Origin: Bacteroidota bacterium
GTDB taxonomy: Bacteria; Bacteroidota; Ignavibacteria; Ignavibacteriales; Ignavibacteriaceae
Direction of reading: 5' to 3'
DNA: 9,972 nucleotides
NCBI GenBank assembly: GCA_023406915.1
Contig: JAEXTR010000203.1
Location: forward strand, 1 to 9,972
Shown: one piece after another, positions 5,327 to 9,972 of the stretch
Layout of the letters: each line of letters begins with the position of its first letter
Position numbering within the stretch: the stretch's first letter is position 1
Translations under genes and position numbers: made by a program
Notes under the pieces: model-generated
What the model was told of the DNA's origin: nothing
Database searches by the model: none
The model's input: the letters and a program-made list of their open reading frames with translations, nothing else

Positions 5327-6313
5327 ATGTTGCAGAAACTCAGGAAGCGTGTTTTATTCTCTATTGCACTTGCTGGGATCATCTACCTTGTCTATATCGT
5401 TTCCTCCGATTTTGAAACACTGATAAATGTATTCTCACAGTTTAACTACTTTTACATTCCACTACTGCTTCTCTTAGTAGTTATCAATTACTGGATCAGA
5501 TTCTGGAAGTGGGAGTATTACCTCAACCTTTTACAAATTAAACTTCCCCGACAAGAATCTCTCACCGTCTTTTTGTCCGGATTGATCATGAGCATCTCAC
5601 CCGGAAAAATGGGTGAGATGATCAAAGCTTACCTGATCAAACGAACAACGGGTACCAAAATCAGGAAGACTGGTTCTGTTATTTTTGCTGAACGCCTTAC
5701 AGATTTTATCTCACTGCTGATAATTGCAGCAGCTGGTGCCTTCTACTATAATTATCAGAGAAAACTGGTTATGCTGTTCTCATTCATCTTCATTGTAATT
5801 ATTTTGATAGTTGGCAACCGGAATCTGGCAGAGCCAATTCTGCATCTAATCAGAAAAATTCCTCTGGTGAAAAAATTCGGCGAAGAGATAACCAGTCTGT
5901 ATGAAAACGCCTATACACTTCTCAGATGGGGACCTCTCTTTGCAATGACCATGGTAAGTCTTATTTCGTGGTTGTTTGAATGCCTGGCTTATTACATAAT
6001 TTTAAAAGATATCGGTATTGAAGTTGGATTACTCTGGGCATCATTCGCTTATGCGTTCAGTATAGTTGCGGGTGCACTCTCGATGCTGCCGGGTGGACTC
6101 GGTGTTACTGAGGGGTCACTTACCCTGCTGGTGATGACCTTTGCCTCAAATTCTGTGGAGTACGATACCGCTTTCGCATCAACGTTTCTTATTCGTGTGG
6201 TTACACTGTGGTTCGCCGTATTAATTGGTATAGTAGCTATTTCGGTTTACCAGAAAAAATTCGGTCAGTTACAGGACATTTCAATTCAAACAAATATTGA
6301 GGAGCTCTCATAA
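5327..6313 (+). CDS. Flippase-like integral membrane protein (LPG synthase TM / UPF0104 family)
   Basis: This 328-residue polytopic protein has about eight or nine hydrophobic segments (roughly 10-26, 43-60, 78-92, 117-138, 147-163, 203-225, 236-254, 259-272, 285-307). Family signatures are clear: 'SISPGKMGEMIKAYLIKR' (89-106), 'VIFAERLTDFISLL' (118-131), 'SWLFECLAYYIIL' (214-226) and 'LPGGLGVTEGSLTLL' (254-268). This is the transmembrane domain shared with lysylphosphatidylglycerol synthase/flippase MprF and YbhN. The soluble aminoacyl-transferase domain of MprF is absent, so it is not a complete MprF; a lipid or glycolipid translocation role is the family-level inference. It lies three bases after maf and its stop directly abuts the icd start. 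The coding sequence contains a perfect 10-bp inverted repeat at the conserved SPGKMGE motif (5593-5620). Confidence 0.88.
   Translation: MLQKLRKRVLFSIALAGIIYLVYIVSSDFETLINVFSQFNYFYIPLLLLLVVINYWIRFWKWEYYLNLLQIKLPRQESLTVFLSGLIMSISPGKMGEMIKAYLIKRTTGTKIRKTGSVIFAERLTDFISLLIIAAAGAFYYNYQRKLVMLFSFIFIVIILIVGNRNLAEPILHLIRKIPLVKKFGEEITSLYENAYTLLRWGPLFAMTMVSLISWLFECLAYYIILKDIGIEVGLLWASFAYAFSIVAGALSMLPGGLGVTEGSLTLLVMTFASNSVEYDTAFASTFLIRVVTLWFAVLIGIVAISVYQKKFGQLQDISIQTNIEELS
5593..5620 (+). repeat. Intragenic perfect 10-bp inverted repeat
   Basis: CATCTCACCC (5593-5602) and GGGTGAGATG (5611-5620) are exact reverse complements with an eight-base, A-rich loop. The repeat encodes the conserved 'ISPGKMGEM' segment. 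No T-tract follows, so it is not an intrinsic terminator. It may be accidental or form a stable mRNA hairpin. Confidence 0.6.
6298..6304 (+). promoter_or_regulatory. Ribosome binding site of icd inside the flippase-like gene
   Basis: TGAGGAG lies nine bases before the icd ATG at 6314 and is contained in the last codons of the preceding gene, whose TAA directly abuts the ATG. The strong site suggests that icd can be initiated efficiently on its own despite being last in the unit. Confidence 0.7.
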
Positions 6314-7567
6314 ATGAAAAAGAAGTACAAGAAAATCGTCATCCCAGCCGATGGACAAAAAATCACATTTGCCGATGGTAAGGCTGTGGTTCCGGATAAT
6401 CCAATTATCCTGTTCATTGAGGGGGATGGAACTGGTCCGGACATCTGGAATGCATCAAAACGCGTGCTTGATGCTGCAGTGGAAAAAGCATACAATGGCA
6501 CAAAGAAAATTGCATGGGCAGAAATCTTTGCTGGCGAAAAAGCCCTCACTGTATATGGGAAAAATAAATGGCTTCCTGATGAAACCGTTGATGCTATCCG
6601 TGAGTACGTGGTCGCAATCAAAGGACCCCTTACTACGCCTGTCGGTGGTGGTATCCGCAGTCTGAATGTTGCTCTCCGTCAGTACCTTGACCTGTTCGCC
6701 TGTGTCAGACCAGTGAAGTATTATAGGGGTGTTCCAAGCCCTATGAAAAGTCCTGAAAAACTGGATATCGTTCTTTTCCGCGAAAACACAGAGGATGTAT
6801 ATTCCGGTATTGAATTTAAATCCGGTACTGATGAAGCAAAGGCACTTGCGACCTACATCAATAAAAAGTTTGAAAAAAACATCCGCATTCCATCAGGTAT
6901 TGGTATCAAACCTATGAGCGAATTCGGATCAAAACGTCTCGTAAAAAAGGCTATTGAGTACGCAATCGATTCCAACCGGAAAAGCGTCACCCTCGTTCAC
7001 AAAGGAAATATTATGAAGTTTACCGAAGGTGCCTTCAAGGAGTGGGGTTACGAAGTGGCGAAATCAGAGTTCCGTGATAAAATCGTAACTGAGGATGAAC
7101 TCTGGGCAAAGTTTAATGGAAAGATGCCCGAGGGCAAAATTCTGATCAAAGACCGGATCGCAGACAGCATGTTCCAGCAGCTCCTCCTCAGACCTGATGA
7201 GTACGATGTTCTTGCTACCCCAAACCTGAATGGTGACTATATTTCTGATGCCGCAGCAGCCCAGGTTGGTGGACTGGGAATCGCACCAGGAGCAAATATG
7301 AGCTATACCTGCGCAATTTTTGAGGCAACCCACGGTACTGCCCCAAAATATGCCGGACTTGATAAGGTAAACCCTGGCTCAGTAATCCTTTCCGGCGTTA
7401 TGATGCTCGAATTCCTTGGTTGGGATAAGGCAGCACGTTTGGTCGAAAAAGGTATGCAGAAGGCAATCAAAAACAAAACCGTCACCTACGACTTTGCTCG
7501 TCAGATGCCAAACGCAAAAGAGCTCTCCACATCAAAATTTGGAGATGCGATTATCGCCAATATGTAG
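6314..7567 (+). CDS. icd: NADP-dependent isocitrate dehydrogenase
   Basis: The 417-residue enzyme matches the E. coli Icd type in length and throughout. It oxidatively decarboxylates isocitrate to 2-oxoglutarate in the TCA cycle, making NADPH. Substrate residues are in place: 'GGGIRSLNVALRQ' (111-123) with Ser116 (E. coli Ser113, the AceK phosphorylation site) and Arg122, then Arg132, Arg156, Tyr163 and Lys230. Metal-binding Asp308 and Asp312 lie in 'NLNGDYISDAAAAQVGG'. Coenzyme choice can be read: 'HGTAPKYAG' keeps Lys345-Tyr346 and 'TYDFAR' keeps Tyr392 and Arg396, the NADP-specific set. The stop of the flippase-like gene abuts the ATG, and TGAGGAG sits at 6298-6304. It is the last gene of the unit, closed by an intrinsic terminator. 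No aceK lies in this window, so regulation by phosphorylation cannot be assumed. A TCA enzyme downstream of envelope genes is unusual. Confidence 0.97.
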   Translation: MKKKYKKIVIPADGQKITFADGKAVVPDNPIILFIEGDGTGPDIWNASKRVLDAAVEKAYNGTKKIAWAEIFAGEKALTVYGKNKWLPDETVDAIREYVVAIKGPLTTPVGGGIRSLNVALRQYLDLFACVRPVKYYRGVPSPMKSPEKLDIVLFRENTEDVYSGIEFKSGTDEAKALATYINKKFEKNIRIPSGIGIKPMSEFGSKRLVKKAIEYAIDSNRKSVTLVHKGNIMKFTEGAFKEWGYEVAKSEFRDKIVTEDELWAKFNGKMPEGKILIKDRIADSMFQQLLLRPDEYDVLATPNLNGDYISDAAAAQVGGLGIAPGANMSYTCAIFEATHGTAPKYAGLDKVNPGSVILSGVMMLEFLGWDKAARLVEKGMQKAIKNKTVTYDFARQMPNAKELSTSKFGDAIIANM

Positions 7568-7584
7568 GCGTTGAATTTCCCCTT

Positions 7585-7621
7585 AATCCCCGCCAGTAAA
7601 CTACTTGCGGGGATTTTTTTT
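7585..7621 (+). terminator. Intrinsic terminator after icd
   Basis: Arms 7585-7593 (AATCCCCGC) and 7607-7615 (GCGGGGATT) pair perfectly. An inner AGTA/TACT helix (7595-7598 with 7602-7605) can stack above a one-base mismatch, and eight T residues (7614-7621) follow. It lies 17 bases after the icd stop and separates this unit from the YtxH-like operon. Confidence 0.93.
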
Positions 7622-7716
7622 GCAATTTCCATCAGCTACCACATTTCTCCCCCACTTTCTTTGTCATAATCGTTGTTTTCCGGTTGAAATCTGTTGCTTT
7701 TCTAGGGCTTCATCGG

Positions 7717-7747
7717 TAATTTAGGGTTTATTTTTCACCCAAAATTA
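7717..7747 (+). promoter_or_regulatory. Imperfect hairpin abutting the YtxH-like gene's ribosome binding site
   Basis: Arms 7717-7727 (TAATTTAGGGT) and 7737-7747 (ACCCAAAATTA) pair at 10 of 11 positions around a nine-base loop. The last arm base is also the first base of AGGAGG (7747-7752). It could be a DNA operator dyad over the promoter or an mRNA leader hairpin next to the Shine-Dalgarno sequence. A weak promoter-like pair (TTGCTT 7694-7699, TAATTT 7717-7722) overlaps it. Confidence 0.45.
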
Positions 7748-7752
7748 GGAGG
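7747..7752 (+). promoter_or_regulatory. Consensus Shine-Dalgarno of the YtxH-like gene
   Basis: AGGAGG is a full anti-16S match five bases before the ATG at 7758. It shows that the organism uses Shine-Dalgarno initiation at least at some genes, in contrast to the lipocalin and Fn3-like genes, which lack it. Confidence 0.85.
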
Positions 7753-7757
7753 TTATC

Positions 7758-8126
7758 ATGGCACGCAATGGTCAACTGAGCAAAGGACTTTTAATCGGTT
7801 TCCTGACCGGTGGCATCGTAGGTGCTGCGATTGCATTATTATACGCCCCAAAACCGGGGAAAGAACTCCGCAGAGAGATCCTCGAGAAATCAGAAGATCT
7901 TTGGGATGATGCCCGTGAACGGGCTGCCAAAGTGTATAACGAAGGCAGAAAAAAATCGGATCAGCTGATTACTGATGCAAAGGTAAAAGCTGACGAAATC
8001 ATTAAAAATGCTGAAGCAACCATCAAAGCCGCTAAAGAAAAGACCGTTGCCGAAGGCGAACGGATCAAAGATGCTGTAAAAGCAGGCGTTGATGCTTATA
8101 AGGAAACCAAAAACAACGAAGCTTAA
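7758..8126 (+). CDS. YtxH-like small membrane-anchored helical protein
   Basis: The 122-residue protein has the YtxH signature at its N-terminus: a short glycine-rich hydrophobic segment (10-29, 'GLLIGFLTGGIVGAAIALLY') followed directly by 'APKPGKELRREI' (30-41). The remainder (42-118) is a charged, Ala/Lys/Glu-rich, apparently continuous helix, probably cytoplasmic by the positive charge next to the membrane segment. Family members are often stress-associated in Firmicutes but have no established biochemical function. The strong AGGAGG fixes the start. The DUF948-like gene follows after 36 bases and the EF-G-like gene after that, in the same direction and without a terminator, so the three probably share a transcript. 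YtxH-like and DUF948-like (YtxG) genes being neighbours recurs in other phyla, which supports the assignment. Confidence 0.85.
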   Translation: MARNGQLSKGLLIGFLTGGIVGAAIALLYAPKPGKELRREILEKSEDLWDDARERAAKVYNEGRKKSDQLITDAKVKADEIIKNAEATIKAAKEKTVAEGERIKDAVKAGVDAYKETKNNEA

Positions 8127-8162
8127 TCAGTATTCCCATGAACACCATTCACCGGAGCAACT

Positions 8163-8576
8163 ATGAATGAAATTCTGTTGGCGATCCTTCTGATCAGTGC
8201 ATCCGTGATGTGCATTTTCATCGTCATTTATCTTGGCAGAATAACCAACATCATTGGTGAAGTCAGAAGTGATATCAAAAAAATATCCGGAGAAATTCCT
8301 ACTCTGATCTCTTCAGTCGATAAACTCGCCCGTTCCAGCGCTGCACTCGCTGATGAAGTGCGCACCGAACTCAACAAGGTTGATTATGTTGTTGAGGCGG
8401 TCAGAACCCGAGTTCAAAAATATGTCGAATTTGAAGAGAGAATGCTGGAACGGTTCACTTTTGGCGGAAAAGACAGTGATGAGGACGATGATGATAAGAG
8501 TGTCTCACTGGTTACCAATCTCCGCGCAATTGGAGAAGGTGTTAAGACATTTTGGGCTTTTTTACGACGAAAATAA
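8163..8576 (+). CDS. DUF948/YtxG-like small membrane protein
   Basis: The 137-residue protein starts with a transmembrane segment (about 4-24, 'ILLAILLISASVMCIFIVIY'), followed by a long amphipathic helix (about 26-98) with heptad-like hydrophobic spacing, as in DUF948 proteins. After it comes a strongly acidic patch, 'DSDEDDDD' (104-111). It ends in a helix with a basic end ('FWAFLRRK'). No enzymatic motif is present. The start has GGAG (8154-8157) five bases before the ATG. Pairing with the YtxH-like gene upstream matches the ytxG-ytxH arrangement known from Bacillus, so a shared membrane-associated complex is a reasonable inference. The family call rests on topology and context more than on strong residue motifs, hence moderate confidence. 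Confidence 0.65.
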   Translation: MNEILLAILLISASVMCIFIVIYLGRITNIIGEVRSDIKKISGEIPTLISSVDKLARSSAALADEVRTELNKVDYVVEAVRTRVQKYVEFEERMLERFTFGGKDSDEDDDDKSVSLVTNLRAIGEGVKTFWAFLRRK

Positions 8577-8596
8577 TTTTCCACCTGAAAAACAGT

Positions 8597-8602
8597 AAGG
8601 AG
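8597..8602 (+). promoter_or_regulatory. Ribosome binding site that fixes the GTG start of the EF-G-like gene
   Basis: AAGGAG lies eight bases before GTG at 8611. The nearby ATG at 8624-8626 is out of frame with the GTPase, and no other in-frame start precedes the P-loop, so the GTG is the start. Confidence 0.8.
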
Positions 8603-8610
8603 TAACAAGA

Positions 8611-9972
8611 GTGAAAGAACATCATGCGGATTCGATCCGCAATATCACCTTAGCCGGACACGCAGGTTCGGGCAAGACTTCCCTCTCCGAAATCCTTCTC
8701 TATACTGCCGGTGAAGTTAACCGTATCGGCGCTATCAGTGAAGGGAATACCGTTTCGGATTATAATGCAAATGAAATTGAACGTCAGTTTTCTATCCAGC
8801 TCTCTCTGATGCACCTTGAATGGAACGGCATTAAGCTGAACCTGATCGATGCACCTGGCTATTCTGATTTTCTTGGCGATCTTAAATCTTCCATCAGAAT
8901 TGCTGACACCGTTATTAGTGTTGTGAAGGCTGTTGAAGGCGTTGAATCCGGTACGGAAAACGCTATGGCTGATGTGCTTGCCGCAAAAAAAGCTGCCGGC
9001 GTTGTTATCAATAAGGTTGATAGCGAGCGTTCTGACTTCTTTGCTATCTTTGAAGATGTAAAATCCAAGTTAAGTTCAAATGCCGTCATCGTAACATTCC
9101 CTGCAAACCAGGGGCTTAATTTTAACACCGTTATTGATGTTGTTAAAATGAAGGCTATTGAATACGGTGCACCAGGCTCCAAGACCGTCACTGAAAAGGA
9201 CATCCCGGCTGACCAGGCTGACAAAGCTGAAGAATACCGCACTGCCCTTATCGAGAAAATCGCTGAACTCGATGAAGAATTGATGAATAAGTATTTCGAA
9301 GAAGGTAACCTGAGTCCTGAAGAATTCGAAAAAGGTCTGAAAGAATCTGTTCGTACTGGCAACCTGATCCCTGTATTCGCTCTTTCCTCCGCAAAGGGTA
9401 TCGGTCAGACCAGTCTCCTCGATTTCAGCGTGAAATACTTCCCATCACCAAAAGACATGGGCGATGTTCAGGGTAAGTTCAAGAGCAAAGATGCTCCTGT
9501 AACGATTCCGCTGGATGATAAGGGCGAACCCCTTATGTTTATCTTCAAGGTGATCAGCGAACCCCATGTGGGCGAGCTCTCACTCTTCCGCGTTTTCTCG
9601 GGTTCAGTCCACCACGGTCTTGATCTGATGAACCACTCAAACGGTAAATCTGAACGTCTCAGTCAGCTTTACCTGTTGAACGGTAAATCAAGAAAAGAAG
9701 TATCCCATGTTTTCGCCGGTGATATTGCAGCAGTGGTTAAACTGAAGGATACCCACACAAACAATACGCTTGGAACAAAAGCCTTTGATGTTGTGCTTCC
9801 TGAAATTGACTTCCCTGAACCGCTTATCGATGGCGCTATCATTCCCAAGGCAAAAGGCGATGAAGATAAGATTGCCAACTGCCTCCACATGATCCACGAA
9901 GAAGACCCTTCATTCAATGTGAAGTGGGACCCTGAAATTGCCCAGACTGTTGTTACCGGTCAGGGTGAATTC
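8611..9972 (+). CDS. EF-G-like translational GTPase paralogue (3' end beyond window)
   Basis: The open frame runs 454 codons from GTG 8611 to the window edge, so about a third of an EF-G-sized protein is missing. The G domain has 'GHAGSGKTSL' (16-25, P-loop with Lys22), switch I 'EGNTVSDYNANEIERQFSI' (44-62), 'IDAPGY' (79-84), 'NKVD' (134-137) and 'SSAKG' (259-263). A beta-barrel domain II spans about 295-390, and domain III begins at about 403 ('EPLIDGAIIPKAKGDEDK'), ending here at 'VVTGQGEF'. Compared with housekeeping EF-G, the catalytic His of DxPGH is Tyr84, and the switch I 'RGIT' is 'RQFS'. These are hallmarks of the EF-G-like (FusA2-type) paralogue group, which binds GTP but whose role on the ribosome is poorly defined. 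It follows the DUF948-like gene by 34 bases. AAGGAG at 8597 fixes the start. Confidence 0.9.
   Translation, partial: MKEHHADSIRNITLAGHAGSGKTSLSEILLYTAGEVNRIGAISEGNTVSDYNANEIERQFSIQLSLMHLEWNGIKLNLIDAPGYSDFLGDLKSSIRIADTVISVVKAVEGVESGTENAMADVLAAKKAAGVVINKVDSERSDFFAIFEDVKSKLSSNAVIVTFPANQGLNFNTVIDVVKMKAIEYGAPGSKTVTEKDIPADQADKAEEYRTALIEKIAELDEELMNKYFEEGNLSPEEFEKGLKESVRTGNLIPVFALSSAKGIGQTSLLDFSVKYFPSPKDMGDVQGKFKSKDAPVTIPLDDKGEPLMFIFKVISEPHVGELSLFRVFSGSVHHGLDLMNHSNGKSERLSQLYLLNGKSRKEVSHVFAGDIAAVVKLKDTHTNNTLGTKAFDVVLPEIDFPEPLIDGAIIPKAKGDEDKIANCLHMIHEEDPSFNVKWDPEIAQTVVTGQGEF
8625..8641 (+). repeat. Seven-base-pair hairpin just after the EF-G-like start codon
   Basis: TGCGGAT (8625-8631) and ATCCGCA (8635-8641) pair perfectly around a TCG triloop, beginning 14 bases downstream of the first base of the GTG. 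Structure at this distance falls under the initiating ribosome and could affect initiation. It is short enough to be accidental. Confidence 0.45.

Noticed and set aside
8859..9362. 167-codon minus-strand frame opposite the EF-G-like gene
   Set aside because: It is Ser/Thr/Ala-rich antisense sequence within the clearly coding GTPase domain.
1..9972. CRISPR array, tRNA/rRNA gene, insertion sequence or phage attachment site
   Set aside because: I saw no spaced identical repeats of array type, no tRNA-like cloverleaf, no transposase or integrase, and no terminal inverted repeats.
9967..9972. GAATTC at the very end as a cloning junction
   Set aside because: It falls in frame within the expected 'GQGE' motif of EF-G domain III, so it reads as natural coding sequence.

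Overview
The window looks like a chromosomal segment from a Gram-negative bacterium of the Bacteroidota/Chlorobiota/Ignavibacteriota group. This is an inference from several lipoprotein signal peptides, an E. coli-type NADP isocitrate dehydrogenase, an EF-G paralogue, and a secreted Fn3-like protein with the 'LEWKTGEE..LKEFQIERR' pattern common in that group. I cannot name a genus. Genes are densely packed. I saw no mobile element, tRNA, rRNA or CRISPR array.

Layout. (1) Positions 1-1490, minus strand: a two-gene operon. A small RsbW-type (HATPase_c_2) protein overlaps by ATGA a lipoprotein carrying one half and one complete periplasmic solute-binding (SBP_bac_3) domain. The second gene runs off the left edge. 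(2) 1491-1784: a divergent control region with a perfect 22-bp palindrome and three TTTTCTT repeats exactly 23 bp apart. (3) 1785-2365: a single YceI-family gene with a strong intrinsic terminator. (4) 2425-2958: a Blc-type lipocalin lipoprotein. (5) 3000-7621: a tightly packed unit of Fn3-like secreted protein, SpoIID/LytB-domain lipoprotein, Maf nucleotide pyrophosphatase, flippase-like membrane protein and NADP isocitrate dehydrogenase. Junctions overlap or are 0-3 bases apart, and the unit ends in an intrinsic terminator. (6) 7717 to the right edge: YtxH-like protein, DUF948-like protein and an EF-G-like GTPase that is cut by the window end.

How they fit together. Region 5 mixes cell-envelope and division functions (peptidoglycan-acting SpoIID domain, Maf, lipid-flippase-like protein) with a TCA-cycle enzyme, probably on one transcript. 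Region 6 pairs two small membrane-anchored helical proteins with a non-canonical translation GTPase whose switch residues differ from housekeeping EF-G. Region 1 links a cytoplasmic partner-switching kinase fold to an extracytoplasmic ligand-binding protein.

Most genes belong to known families. The parts most worth a second look are the kinase/receptor operon on the left, the structured divergent control region, and the switch-altered EF-G paralogue in its membrane-protein operon. I did not find anything I can confidently call a wholly new system.
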